Positions 33,620 through 46,859 are shown, numbered from the stretch's first letter. The stretch: DNA of 64,000 nt from Aquatica leii (GCA_035610365.1 CM069435.1:82431389-82495388), one strand, 5' to 3'. Translations and numbers: made by a program. Notes: a model not told the origin generated them from the letters alone.

Positions 33620-35640
33620 CAATTTACAATTTACTGGTTGCGTTTTCTTTGTGCTTTGTAGAAAGTATAGGTTTTGGAAGTACGTTCTCCATCATTCCAT
33701 TATCTTTTCTTTGTCTGTAATAATTTTTCCATTGCCATCTTTTATTTGTTTTATCGCATGTTTTTTGTTTCCAGTTCTCAATTTTTTTAATATCTTAACT
33801 TATCTTGGTTTGTATGATCGTCTGTTTCCATTGTTTTGCCAAAATTTTCCCATGCCCTTTGTTTAGCTTGGGTGACGAATTCTTTTAATTTTAGTCTTTG
33901 GTTTTTGTATTCTTGGTATTTCAGTTCATTTTTCTATTTAGATACTTCAACCATGTATCTTTTTTGGTTTTACTTTCCTTTTTAATGTTTTCGTTCCACC
34001 ACGCAGTTTGCCTTTTGTTTTTGTTGGTTCTTATTATACCACTAACATCTTTTGCGGTAGTAAGAAGTATGTTCTTGATAATGTTCCACGTTTCTTCTAC
34101 ATCTACATTTATTTGACTGCCTACTCTGTTGTTTATTTCTGTAACTTTGCATCTATATTTATTCGCAATTTCTTTGTTGTTCAGTCTGTACGATTTGATT
34201 GCTTCATTACTACTATTTTTCTCGTGTTTAATATTATCTGTACTTACGGGCACTCCAAGTTTGGTTTGGACTGCCAGTAAATAGTGGTCGCTAAATATTT
34301 CCTGTTCTCTCTTTACCCTAACATCTTTTATTTTAGGTCTTAGACTCTTGCTGACTAACTCGTAATCAATTATTGATTTCTCATTTCTACTACACACTTC
34401 CCTTGAATATTTGTGAATATCCTTATGTTTGAAGAAATTATTTATTGTTAATAGGTTGTTTTGTATACACAAATCTATGATTCTGGCTCTATTGTTATTC
34501 CGAATCGTTTCGTCATATAATCCTACTACTTTTCCATTTAAATCACCTAGAATAGTAGTGTTTCCATTATCGCAGTCTATTACTGATGTGACTGTATCCC
34601 AAAATGTCTCTTTTGTTAACTTATTGTCATCTTTATTTGGTCCATAGAGTGTTCGTATGTTTAATTTATCATGCATATTAAATGTTAGCTCAATTTTTAG
34701 GATTCTTTCCGACACACAATCCCATTTCGTTAAATATTTTGCCACTTTTTTATTCAGTATACACCCCACCCTTTCTTTAGCTTTTTTTTGTTTATCTACT
34801 CCGTTCATTATGTGTCTACTCTTTAGTTCTATAACTTCTTCTCCTTTCTTTTTAGTTTCCGTAATTGCTAATATATCTATATTCATTTGTACAAAATTTT
34901 TTATAAGTTCACTTTCTTTACAATTAAGTACTCTAATATTCCACGTAGCTAAGTTTAAACCTTTGTGTTCACTTCTTTGTTTTTGTTATCATCCTAGTCC
35001 TGCTTCTTTCCTTAGTTATCGTCATTTGTCCGTCCGGTTTATTTTCGTTTACCCGTTTTTTGAATCTTGGATCTTTATCATCTCTTTTCTTTCGTCCCAA
35101 ATGTGTATTGCGTTATTAATGATAAGTTTTTTATATTCTATTTTTACCCTTTTACCATGTTCTTTTAACTTATCAGTCATTTATTTTAACCTTATTTGCG
35201 TTGCCCACTCTTTTAACGTTAAATCATTTTCAATGTATACTTTCGTTCCATATAATCTTTTCTTTTGTTGCATGATTTCTTTCTTTACTTCCCAATTTCT
35301 TCCCACTCTTCCTTTAATAGTCTAAATTCTTATCTTATTTCTTTATGATTTTTATTTATTTCTTGTTTCAATTCGTTTTTTAAATCTTCTATCTTGCTTA
35401 GAATGACATCCATTCGTAACAGTATATCTTCTATTTTTGTTTTATTTTAGTGTTGGTATTTGTGTGATACGTGCTCTTTGCTGTTGGCGATCTTTGCGTT
35501 TTCTTACTTTTTACAAATATTTTTTGTTCTTTAGTCTTATCCTCTCTTTTCCCTTTGAAATATTGTTTTATTTGTTCTACGCTATTTGTTCTATGCCTTC
35601 TATCACTGTTACCATGCATTAGTATTATTTAATACACGAT
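33620..35640 (-). mobile_element. Non-LTR (RTE/CR1-like) retrotransposon lacking its reverse transcriptase
   Basis: On the minus strand a charged, coiled-coil-like leader (35619-35000, with IEDLKNELKQEINKNHKEI in a broken frame) precedes an apurinic-type endonuclease. The endonuclease has ATWNIRVLNCKESEL (34960-34920), DILAITETKKKG, VCSRNEKSIIDYELVSK and FSDHYLLAVQTK, open from 34886 to 33921. It then continues into the linker (ETWNIIKNILLTTAKDV, RQTAWWNENIKKE). In broken frames it reaches WENFGKTME and a WREYFQNL-like region near 33870-33650. The similarity stops there, and no reverse transcriptase follows. Retention of the 5' part with loss of the 3' part is the opposite of usual 5' truncation, so a later deletion or insertion is likely. 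Confidence 0.75.
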
Positions 35641-36984
35641 TAATAATTATGTATTTATTTTACAGTTTTATTATTGTATTGATATAAATACGAATTTTAC
35701 TTTGAAATTTCAACAATTTGATTGTCTTGTTATATATGACTTCGCACTCGTAACGTGTAAATTCCTTAATTTTTATATTCATTTAATTCTCATTTTACAT
35801 ATATACGTAATTAAATTAAATTTTCTTACCGATAATTACATTAACTTTATGCACTGTTCTTTACACAAATTTTGAATTAATTTACTTTTATTACACTGAT
35901 TATAACAACTCAATGAAGCAGAGTCGCGCTTGCGATATTCACGCTGTCACTTACGCTACGTCACGTTGAATTAAGAAATGAAAAAATTTAATAAGAACAG
36001 GTAACATTATTTAAAATATTTAATTTAAAAGCGTTGAATTAAAGACAGAAAAATCTTCCGTTTGGTAAATTGGCTTTTTACCACACTTTTCGCGAGCGTA
36101 ATCATGGTTATCAGAATTTTACTTATAAGCATATTTTTTCTTTTTTAAGTGTTCCAGTTTTTTTGTAAATTTGTTTTATGGCTTATGTGTACTTTCTCAA
36201 TTAACCTATAATTTTCAGTTTTCTCTGTTAAACGAATTTTTTTCTGAAGTTAGTGCGTTTCTTATGCCATCAGTAAGATTTTGAGGATTTTTCATTTTTT
36301 ACATTGCATTTACGTATTTAATGTTAACATTATATTTTGTATATAGCGTTATTAGAATTAATTAATTATGTATATGATGCTACACACTTCTCTATTCTCA
36401 GTCTAAAATTAGAGCAAAACTTGTATAAATCTAGTAGATAGTATGTTTTTATTGTGATACCTATTTATTTTGTTTTAAAGGTACTCATAAAAGCGTAATT
36501 TTGTAAAAATAATGGTTTAAAAAAAAGTATTCTAATTGTCTTGTGTTAGATGTAAACGTTATGATATTCCCGCAACATTGTACAATTCCTTTATCCTTAC
36601 TTAACCCTACTATCATTAGTTGAATTTTGTAAAATAAAGTTAACGCAAACAAGGTTATGTGGTATATTGCGTGCGTTGTAATAAAGGATATCGGCAAAAT
36701 TTCTACATACCAACGCATAAAGTTAAAATATAGAAGTAATTATATACGAAAGCAGTAACATGGTAATAATTCTGTATTAACTTATAATAATTACACCTGC
36801 TCAAACGAATAACATGGTAGCAAATTTCATATTCAGAACAAATTTACATATATTCGCATTTATTTTCCTTTAAAGTACAATTTATGATTTTGGTTGTAAA
36901 TATGATAAAGCGTTTATTATGCAACTTTAACGACTCGCCTAAAACGCAACCAAAAATGTTTATAAAAATTTTTGTTTGTTACAG
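35641..36984. other. Ddr: Intronic sequence upstream of Ddr exon
   Basis: AT-rich, without coding similarity. The last bases before 36985 form a pyrimidine-rich tract ending TTTGTTTGTTACAG, the 3' splice site of the exon. Confidence 0.5.
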
Positions 36985-37132
36985 CTACTGGCGGGAAATA
37001 CTAACACGTATACCGTTGTCGATCAAAAGTTAGATCCTCCGGTTATTGCCTCGAAAATTCGGCTTCTACCATATAGCGATCACGTTCGAACTGTCTGCAT
37101 GCGGGTCGAATTAGTTGGATGTGCTTGGACAG
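36985..37132 (+). CDS. Ddr: Discoidin domain receptor, exon with end of discoidin domain
   Basis: This 148-bp exon encodes LLAGNTNTYTVVDQKLDP, then PPVIASKIRLLPYSDH and RTVCMRVELVGCAW. This is the last third of an F5/8-type discoidin domain with the conserved Cys of VCMRVELxGC that closes the domain. The order and wording match the DDR family (collagen-binding receptor tyrosine kinases), not coagulation factors, because the next exons give the DDR-specific second domain. It is bounded by TTACAG at 36984 and GTGAGT at 37133 and ends with one base of a split codon (ACA G). The product would be a plasma-membrane receptor that binds matrix; this part is extracellular. The first codon phase is 0. 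Confidence 0.92.
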
Positions 37133-39109
37133 GTGAGTTAAAGAAAGTAGTCAATAAAAGTTAAACCGTAGAACGGAAAGTTTAAATATTTCAAAGTTTG
37201 AATAATGCAGTAACGTGGTTTAGATGCATTTTGTTTCAAAGCGTTTCGTACTTTGAAGCGGTATACAAAATAGAGCTTAAAATAGCATAACTCGTAGCAT
37301 AACGTTTTTTCTTGATTTAACGTTTTAAATTTTAATTATACTGATATAACGTTACATAGCATAAAATGACGTTTTATTTCTTATTTTGCATTTAGAACGA
37401 ACGATTTTTGTTATTGTTTTTGAAGCACTAATTTTAGATTAATGATCGCAACATTCTAATTTTATTTATACTTAATTAATTCGTTATTGTTGTTATATGT
37501 ATTTTGTGATATTCAACAATGAGTAAGGTTTGTAATTTTATCAGCAAAAAAAATAACTTTTGGCATATAATAAATGCCTTGGTTGGTTTCAAGTTGCATT
37601 AGAATGACATTTTAGTAGCTTTGCCAAAATTTGTAGATATTAGTCTTTACGATCTTCTCTGCTTAAGAATTTCAATTATCCTATTAAAGATAAATTAGAG
37701 TATTTTAAATTAAAATTGTTTAAATTGATTTAATTTGATATGCACGGACATTCTTTTAATTGCTTTAAATTTAACATTGCTTTAAAAAAAATTGTAGCCA
37801 GCTGCTCTAATGCATTATATTTTTTAATTACATCTATAACACAAAAAGTTTTATAAAATATTTAAATTAAAAATAAATATAGAAAGTTGCTATTTTAAGA
37901 TCAGATAACAAAGCATCTTTTTCTAGAGACGTTATACCGGGTATGATGTAAAAAGTTTAGGTAATTCTAAAATCACAGCAAATTTCATCTTAACTCTAGA
38001 ACCATCACTGAATATAAATACCTAAAAAAGTCGCTTGTGGTCAAATTGAGCTTTTGTATAATTTAACAGTTCAAAGCTGGAAGTAATTTTTTTTTTAAAT
38101 TTGAACATCTGATTCACTTAACCGAATAGAAAATTAAAATAATATAGTATACTAATTTCTCTTATTTTTAGCAGTTAATAAAAGATAGCTGATCTTTAGA
38201 AAATTGGTAACGCTAATCTCTACGACGTAGGTTGTTTATAACGCCAGCGAACGATAACGTCAACAACGTTATGTCAGTTTAATTCACTTTAAATTAAATT
38301 AACTGTTTAAACAAAAACTTCAAGGATTTTTTTAAATTATATTATGTGCTATAATTGTTCATAACCATAAATTTATGTCAAATATTATATTGCTTTTAAA
38401 TTTTATTTTGTAATACAAATATTAGTATAATTATCTACATTTCAAACCTAGTTTTGGAATATTCAAAAATCATTGTTCTTTCATTGAGTCAAGTCACATA
38501 CTTGTAACCTACAAGATATATGAAAGTTGCAATATTTTTATTCAATCGATTATTGTTTTACAATAGCTTTTCAGTAATACTAAATATAACTCGTATTATG
38601 TCATTTCTAACCTACAAATTTATCGTAATTTCTCTTTTTAAATTATTGATGTTTGTTAAGTTTTAACTTTATATATGCAATTACCTAAAAAAAATATTAA
38701 GCATTATGACTATTAAGTAACTATTTACTACCTCTTCATAAAACATCTTTTATTTCATCTTAAAACTTTGTTTCTAGTTCACTGAATTTAACAAGTATTA
38801 TGCGCGTGATAGTTAATAGAAACATTAGATGAGTCATTAAACACCTTTTGTGATTACGACTATACTAAAAAATAATGCAAACTTAAGTTTATAGAAATTT
38901 TAAATTCTGTTAAAAAAATGTATTCAAAAAATTTTACATATCAACTATGCTGTGCAATTGTGCGAAAAAGTTTTCTACAGTTCTGACACTTTCCATAAAC
39001 GTATCTGTTACGTATTACACACATTTTTTTTTGTTGTGTTTCCTTTACATTTTAAAATTTGACACTCCGATTTTGTGAACTCGATACCGTTTGTATTATT
39101 CTCAGAATT
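37133..39109. other. AT-rich intron sequence, no element recognised
   Basis: No coding similarity or clear terminal repeats were seen. Confidence 0.4.
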
Positions 39110-40830
39110 TTACTTTCTTTGATGTACTCTTTGCGGAGTTCCAAAGCGAGTCTTAAAGTAAAATCTCACCAGTTACAACTTTATGAATAATCCAAATTTT
39201 AATTACAGCAAGATCCAGTGTGTTATAAAATACTTGGATCGGTCATCTACCTAAACCTTTTTACAGAAATATTTTTCTGCTATTTCGTTCACTAGGCCTA
39301 CTCCACACTTGGTTTCCATGATAATATAGTATTGTTTGATTTTTCTTTGTTCTTGAAGGGTACTTAAAAGTAGTATAATTTTATTTGGTCTGGCTTTTTA
39401 ATTACACTTATCAACTTATTTAAATACAGTTCCATTAATTTTAGAACGACGTGTTCAGCAAGACGTTAATTTGTAGTCCGTGCGTCATCCTCCCTTAGGT
39501 AAGGAAATCTATTTACTACATATTTGGAACTTGAATCAATAACCAGTCAAAGCTTTATACCAAACTTGTTGGTCATGTATTGCTTTTACAGGCAGCAGCT
39601 GTTTATCAATGAAAATGTTTTCTCCATGCGTGAAGCAGCTTCTGCATCTGGATATGAACCTGTTTCACACTTCTAATATTAAACAAAATTTGTTATTTTT
39701 TAAACTCTTATTACTGGTAGATCAAGTGTGAAGTCTTAAAACCCTCATAATGCCACTAAACCTTTGACGCAATATTATTTTACTAAAAAAGCAAATCTCC
39801 ACATTTTTGACCATAAACTATCGTTTTCTAAAGTACGAAAATCATATACCCCATGAGCAAGTAAAATAGATATGTTACAATCATGGTGAATTTTTGCATG
39901 TATTTTAGGTTTTGCTTAGGATACCTTCTTGATGTAACCCGGTGGACTGTATCTGATATGTTTGCTGATACACGAATATTGGTATAAGAACAAAACTATT
40001 TTTAACTTGAACTCGTTTATTTCTTGAATGACACATGTTTTTTTTTATATATACATATATACCTATGACAGGCCAAAACCTACTATCTAAGTTAGCGTTA
40101 TACCCTTAACAACATAATTCTAACAATCATCATCTTCTAACTGTCTTTTGGCCTCGGCTACAGTGTGTTTAATACTACTGTTATGCACTTTTAATATATT
40201 TATAAGCCATGTGATTAATACTATATTTTGATAAATTAAACTTTATAAAGTCATTACACTTTTTACGCTCGTTACCTATTCTCTACCAGTCTACCGTATG
40301 TTGGTGGACGTGTCTATAGTACCTGACTACGTACATATGTTACACAGTGCAGTTTTGAGTATGTTCAGAATATAATTGTCTATGAATAAATTGAATGCAT
40401 TAAGTGGGGAATCTGTTACACTCCGTTTTGCAAATGAAGTTGGCTCAGTAATATCGCGAAGTACATATATTTTGTTATTGTTTACGTCCAACATTATGCT
40501 AATTACTTTTTATGACTGTCTACGCATTCCCACTTTTTGGAGTTTGTTTGCTTCCTATTTCTAGAAACACGGCTTCTAGCGGCTTTTGTTTTTTTTAACC
40601 TTTTACAGTCTTTGTGAAAGTGGACGGTTGATGACAAAAATTGTTTTACGAGTATCAAATGTAGAGGAATCGTTATATTTACTAATTACCGATCCTTCAT
40701 TCCAATCATCCAATATATACATCAGATCCTTCTAATTTAAATGAATGCTCCCCAGTTTACGGTTACGGTTACTTTCTGACAATTCTTCTAAACATTGTAA
40801 TATCTGTTCTGGGGTAAGTTAACACGAATT
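39110..40830 (-). mobile_element. piggyBac-like transposase remnant, copy 1
   Basis: Minus-strand broken frames give KKPDQIKLYYF, VPFKNKEKSNNTILSWKPSVE and RWPIQVF-like sequence followed by NTLDLAVIKIWIIHKV (39420-39180). This is the C-terminal half of a piggyBac transposase (pattern RWPxxxFxNxLDxAxxNAxxIY). Further up, at 39700-39480, damaged parts of the central domain align with copy 2. The more distant segment 40830-40600 reads PEQILQCLEELSESN and may be the N-terminal acidic region, less certainly. Very decayed. Confidence 0.6.
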
Positions 40831-41487
40831 CAACACAAACACTGCGTTAAACTTCTGCAACCCTGCATTTATATATGCATAGCTCACAAAATAATACGTG
40901 CTTGTCTTTCCGCAAGCGACATCGTGTATGTCTGGAACTAACCCAAACAGTGACTACTTATAAAGTAACTGATATTTAATCACGCGCATAACGAAGTATG
41001 ACATTTTAAACTATTCATTATTACAATAATTCTGAAAAGGGTCAAATTGATCCTTTTGGCGGTTTTAGGAAGAAGAATAAAAAAAGTCTTAATAAATAAA
41101 AATATTGCTTTTTTTAATTTTGCACGTGTATATATCAGAAAGATAAAAGAAAAGTTTTAGAATTACTACGTTTAAACGTTTTGAATTTCAAAAAGGGAGG
41201 CATTTGAACTAAGAATAACCTTAAATATTGAATATTAAAAAATTGTATAATTATAAAGCAGTAACAGAATTTAGTATTCTACGACAATCTCTTTAAAGAT
41301 ACCTGAAGTTTAAATCTAATTAGAAAGCCAAGTTGTTGAGTTTTGTTTGCGGAATGTGGCCCAGCTCATTACAACAAACTAAGAATATTCATATACAAAT
41401 ACTGTAAGCAAAATAACATAAATGTGTTAGTCACCTAATTAGTTATAAGCCTTAAAAGAAATTGCTACCGTTTCTGTCTCAAAATAA
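40831..41487. other. Intron sequence, no element recognised
   Basis: No coding similarity or repeat structure was recognised. Confidence 0.35.
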
Positions 41488-42117
41488 AGGGTAAATGGAG
41501 GAGAGATGGACCACCTTTTGGAAAACTTTGAATTAATTCTGTAACGTTGTTTTTGGAATGCCAAATGACTTTGCAGCTTTATTTACACCCATTTTGCCAA
41601 ACGCCACTGCATTAATGGAAGAGATAAATTTTCTGCAGACCAAGAACCCCTTTCAACGACATTTGGCTTACGAAGGTACTGATTTGGCATTATTTTGTAA
41701 CAACAAAACATAGGTCTATCTCTCCTATACTGTACTGGTCCATCTCACCTAAAAGTGGAGAATAGACGGACCAGGCAATTCTCAAACTATTAGTCACATG
41801 GAAGCAACGATTTAGAGGTTTATCGCACGCCGCATTACTAATTTGTTCATTAGGTGTTTGAAAATCTACTAAAAACTTACCTTTAATGTAATAACTCTTC
41901 AAAGGAAAACACCTTATAAATATTCACCGACAATACAAAACGAAGTTTCCTAGTAACTCGTGACAAATTGCACATACACCTGAAAAAATTAATTACCGAT
42001 AAACAACTAACGCTGTTTCATGATTCAACACCGGCGTTGCGGCATTGTTGCCACAGAAGACCAGATACTGCAGGTGGATTGTCTCTCTTACTGGTCCATC
42101 ACTCCTCGATTTACCCT
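41488..42117 (-). mobile_element. Short pogo-like element with pipsqueak-type N-terminal fragment
   Basis: The two ends are inverted copies: AGGGTAAATGGAGGAGAGAT at 41488 and, from the other strand, AGGGTAAATCGAGGAGTGAT at 42117. Both continue into GGACCA. Near 41690-41500 the minus strand encodes MPNQYLRKPNVVERGSWSAE, then a broken continuation with FGIPK, the N-terminal pipsqueak helix-turn-helix of a pogo/Jerky-type transposase. The DDE domain is absent, so this 630-bp element is a deletion derivative that could only have moved with help from a full-length relative. Confidence 0.7.
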
Positions 42118-42357
42118 AAATTATGTTAGTGCTCAAAAATTAAATAAAGTTATTGTTGAAGATGGTTTTAAGAAACTGTAGAAAGTTTTTAAAAATATGG
42201 AAAATTGTTTAATATAGACTAGAAATTATGTATATTAAAGCTCCATTTACTAGATAAAATCTAAGAGCCATCAGTTTATTATTTGTATAATTCCAATACC
42301 ATTTCAAAAAGATGCGTTCAAATGAAATACCAAATTGGAAATATGAGCAAGCAACAT
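42118..42357. other. Intron spacer
   Basis: AT-rich sequence between a pogo-like element and the piggyBac copy that hosts the BEL/Pao insertion. Confidence 0.35.
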
Positions 42358-42878
42358 TTTTGACATTAAACTCAGCTTTATAAATAATCCAAATGTTAAT
42401 TACAGCAAGGTCCAGTATGTTATAAAAAACGTGGACGGGCCATCTACCTAAACCTGTATTACAGGAATATTTTTTTTGCCATTTCGTCCACTACGCCTAC
42501 TGTACACTTGGTTTCATTATAATATAATATCGCTAATGGTTTTTTTCTCCTTGTTCCATTATGTATTACTACACTAGAGTGAAGTGTACTTAAAAATAGT
42601 ACAATTTCATTTGACCTGGCTTCTTAATTATCAATAATACACTTATACTATTATTAATAATACACAAACTGCTAAAATGGTCGTTGAATTTAGTTCCACT
42701 CTTTGTTTTTTTTACAAAATTTAAAATTGTCTTTTTTGAAACGATTCAGTGTTTCCACTCACATAGTATTTGTTTCCTAGTTGTTTTGCCAAAAACAAAC
42801 TTGTAAAAAAAATGTCAGTAATAACATTCCTGCCTTTATTCAAATACGGTTTCATTAATTGTAGAACAACGTGCTCAG
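42358..42878 (-). mobile_element. piggyBac-like transposase remnant, copy 2, C-terminal side
   Basis: The minus strand from 42878 reads EHVVLQLMKPYLNKGRNVIT, then FFTSLFLAKQL, then in broken frames the KPDQIKLYYF and NNTILxMKPS regions to about 42370. This is the part after the second catalytic Asp of piggyBac transposases (pattern GRNxTTDNFFTSLxLAxxL); here the Asp-Asn reads DI. The other half of the same copy continues beyond the BEL/Pao insertion at 48834. Confidence 0.75.
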
Positions 42879-43066
42879 TGTCGGCGCCTTTACAGTAATT
42901 TTAAGTAGCAGGTATAAGGGTATTTCACAGCAACCACTTTTGCGCCAGCCGCTGTTCTGTGCTGACCGCTTGTACGAACTCTACTGAAGTAGTGACTAAG
43001 ATGTTAAAATTAAAATTATAAAAACCGCAAGAATTCTTTTATTTGTAAGCACATACGAGCCGATAC
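42879..43066 (+). repeat. 5' LTR of the BEL/Pao element
   Basis: It is 188 bp, starts TGTCGGCGCC and ends GCCGATACA. It has AATTATAAAACC near its 3' third as a possible TATA region. It matches the 3' LTR except for one missing A in that run. Confidence 0.95.
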
Positions 43067-43084
43067 ATGGTCCTTCGAGCAAAA
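43067..43084 (+). promoter_or_regulatory. Putative tRNA primer-binding site
   Basis: TGGTCCTTCGAGC follows the 5' LTR with no spacer. A TGG start complementary to a tRNA CCA end is expected of a primer-binding site. I cannot name the tRNA with certainty. Confidence 0.6.
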
Positions 43085-43366
43085 TACCAGTAAATGAAAA
43101 ATTTTTAATCCGCAAATCGATACCGCAAAATCTACACCGCAATTTAACACGCCAAAACACAAATTATGTAAGTGAATCTCTTCCTGCTAATACTAACATT
43201 CTTTAATTGCTTGTATGTGTCAAAAAAGTATACAGTCTTCTAACTCAAAACTACTAAATTCATAATTCATTCATTCATAATACTGAAATAATACGTAAAT
43301 TTTGCATGGAATTCATGCAAATAAAATAAATAGTTACACATAGAATAATTTCTTCAATTCGTTGCA

Positions 43367-46300
43367 ATGGCAGACTTAGATACTCTAATACATAAACGCG
43401 GACAAATTAAAGCACGTTTAACGCGACTTAAGACAGCGTATCAAAATTTTCTACAAGATAATGAATTAAAGACTTTAGAGTTTGTGTTAAATAAAACGTT
43501 GCCGGCATGGGATCAATACAACGAAATAGCAAACGAAATAGAATTTTTAGATCGCGATAATGTTGAATTACATAGAAAAAAAACTGAAGAATTTGAAACT
43601 GAATTTGCAAAAACGGTTACTCATATTTCGACCCTAATAAATAACGGTAACGCAGGTACTTCAAACCCGAGCAATGCAGGTTGTTCAACTCAAATGCAAA
43701 ATAATTTCGGTATTGAAGTAAAACTACCGGTTTCAAACTTAAACACCTTTGATGGCCAATACAGTCAGTGGGTAACTTTTTATGACACCTTTATTTCATT
43801 AATACACAACAATGAAAAACTAGACAACACTCAAAAATTCCATTATTTGAAATCATGTTTACGTGGCGAAGCAGCGAATATTATCAGTTCACTTTCACTG
43901 ACATCCGATAATTATAACAACGCACTAATGTTATTAAAATCTCGATACGAAAACAAACGGTTAATAATTAAAACTCATTTAGATTCAATCTTTAATTTAC
44001 CGCACGTTACAAAGGACTCCGCTTCATCAATTCGAAAATTTTTAGATACATTAAACACTCACTTAAGCGCTTTAAAAACGTTAGGTCTTCCTGTTGACGC
44101 ATGGGACGCAATTTTGATTCATTTTATTAGTTCGAAACTGGACATTGCCGGGAAGAAGGAATGGGAGTCAAATAAATTTGCCGCGGAACTTCCTACATAC
44201 GCAGAAATACATGACTTCTTGACAAAACGTAGCTTAGTTTTAGAATCAATTGCAACTGATACCAACTTTACAAGAAAACCTTTTATTCCTAGTTCTCAAG
44301 AAATCATGTATAATCGCAAATCGGGAATATCAAATAATTTTCTAACCGCAAATACAAGTAAATGTCTAATCTGTAAGGAAACTCACGACGTGTATCAGTG
44401 CTCGCAATTTAAAAGGTTAAGTCCAGAATCACGTTATAATGAAGTTATTAAACACAAAATTTGTATTAATTGCTTAGGAAATCACCATATAAGCAAGTGT
44501 CATTCAAGTATGTTATGTCGAAGATGTAACAAAAAACATCACACGTTACTACATCGTGAATATCCTATTTCAAATCACGTAATTCCAAATACCTCTAATG
44601 TTCGCGATAATAACGGCACATTATCAAACGCAGTAATAAATAACCATTGTAAAATACTAAACCCAGTAGAGACTCTTCTATCAACAGCAATAATTCAAAT
44701 TGAAGATCACAATGGATTCTTGCATAATTGTAGGTGCTTACTAGATGTAGGTTCTCAAAATCATTTTATTTCAGAAGCGTTATGTAAGAAATTAAGACTA
44801 AAGCCTGATCAAATAAATATTTCTATTATGGGCATTAATCAAATTCAATCGTCAGTAAATAAATCGGTTAATGTTCTTATAAAATCACGATGCGAAAATT
44901 ATTCTGCAAATTTAAATTGTTTAGTAATAAAGGAAATAACAAGCAAACTGCCCCATCAAAATATATCTCAATTTATTCATATTCCAAAAAATATTACTTT
45001 GGCCGATCCTACATTTGCCTTCCCTAATAATGTAGACATTTTAATTGGTGCACAATTATTTTGGGATTTATTAATGCTAGAAAAAATTCAATTTTCCAAA
45101 GACCAACCGTTTTGGCAAAGAACAAAATTGGGTTGGGTAGTAGGTGGTACAATTCAAAATAAACTACTCCAAACACAAAACAAACTACAATGTAATTTAA
45201 ATATTAAAGCATTAGACAAATCGATTAAAAAATTTTGGGAAATTGAAGAAGCAAATATTAAGGTTTTATCTAAGGATGATCAAACATGCGAAGCTCATTT
45301 TATTGGCACTCACTCGAGATCTGCAGATGGTAGGTTTATAGTACGTTTACCATTTAAAGATGATCCAATAAAATTAGGGCAATCTAAAGAACAAGCAGTG
45401 AATCGATTTTTATCTTTAGAAAAAAGGTTAAATAAAAACCCGCAATTACAAATAGCGTACCGTAATTTTATGAAAGAATATTTAAAATTAGGACACATGG
45501 AATTATTAGATTATAGCTCATTGCAAAAAGAAATGAATCCACAGTTTTTTCTACCTCATCATGCCGTAGTAAATAATAATAGTAGTACAACAAAGGTGAG
45601 AGTAGTTTTCGACGGTTCCGCAAAATCGACATCAAATGTTAGCTTAAACGATTTATTAATGGCAGGTCCTACTATTCAACAAGACCTTTGTTCAATTCTC
45701 TTAAGATTTCGCACTCATGCAGTTGCTTTTACCGCAGATATTAAAAAAATGTACAGACAGGTTCTTATTTACGAATCCGATAGAAAATTTCAAAGAATTA
45801 TTTGGCGCAATGATCCACAAGAAGAATTAAAAACTTATCAATTAGCAACCGTAACTTACGGCACTACTTCTGCTCCTTTTTTAGCTATACGTTCGCTTCA
45901 TCAAATTGCCTTAGAACATAAATCAGTTTATCCTACAGCATCAAAGGTAATACTCAATGATTTTTATGTTGACGACTTGTTAACAGGAGCTAATACTGTT
46001 GACGAAGCAATTAAGTTACGGAATGAAATTCTATTGATATTATAAAAAGGTCAATTCGATCTAACAAAATTTGGTTCAAACAATAATAAACTGTTAGAAG
46101 GTATATCAATATCTGAAAATACGATAATCGACTTTATAAAAGATGTAGAATCTAAAACTTTAGGTTTAATATGGAACCAACGTACTGATACGTTCAAATA
46201 CAAAATAACAAAAATTTCGATTTCTAATAAATTAACAAAAAGAATATTGCTCTCTCAAATATCACAAACATTCGATCCTCTAGGTTTAATAGGTCCAATT

Positions 46301-46858
46301 ATTACGACAGCAAAATTAATTATGCAAACACTCTGGACTCTAAAATTAGAATGGGACGATCCAATACCAAATCCTTTAAAAAGTAAATGGTTTCAATTCG
46401 TAGATGTTTTACAAGCTCTTGAAACAGTTGAGATTCCGCGAAGAGTAACTTGTTTGCAACCTTTTCAATTTGAAGTGCATGGATTTGCAGATGCTTCTGA
46501 ATCCTGTTACGGCGCATGTTTGTATTTACGTACAGTCAATCAAGATCAAACCATTTCTGTGAATTTATTATGTTCGAAATCGCGTATTGCACCTTTGAAA
46601 AAAATATCTTTACCACGTTTGGAACTCTGTGCAGCTCTTTTACTGGCCGAATTAGTAAATAAAGTAATTCCAGTTTTACAATTAGACATTTATAAGACAT
46701 ATCTTTGGACAGACTCAATGATTGTACTCGCTTGGTTAGCTGCAGAGTCATCACGATGGACTACTTTTGTAGCGAATCGAGTATCACAAATTCAAAATTT
46801 AACCACCTCTTACGAATGGCGTCACGTTCCTTCAAATTTTAACCCTTCTAACATCTGA
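43367..46858 (+). pseudogene. BEL/Pao gag-pol, first part: gag, protease, reverse transcriptase, RNase H, with an in-frame stop
   Basis: The frame opens at ATG 43367 and runs 892 codons to TAA at 46043-46045, then continues in the same frame to 46858. The gag-like region (residues about 120-290) has the GQYSQWVTFYDTFISLIH motif. Two or three zinc knuckles follow (CLICKETHDVYQC; CINCLGNHHISKC; CRRCNKKHH). The protease active site reads LLDVGSQ, where the family usually has DSG or DTG. The reverse transcriptase has VFDGSAKS, FTADIKKMYRQV and the catalytic FYVDDLLTGA near codon 867. After the stop come SQTFDPLGLIGP, FADASESCYGACLY of RNase H, LLCSKSRIAPLKKISLPRLE and LWTDSMIVLAWL. The frame ends FNPSNI, after which about 20 codons of the RNase H-integrase junction are missing. 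Gag and most of RT could still be translated. Confidence 0.9.
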
Positions 46859-46859
46859 T

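Noticed and set aside
34657-35325. 222-residue plus-strand open frame, very hydrophobic
   Set aside because: Antisense of a Lys/Glu-rich retrotransposon leader and endonuclease start.
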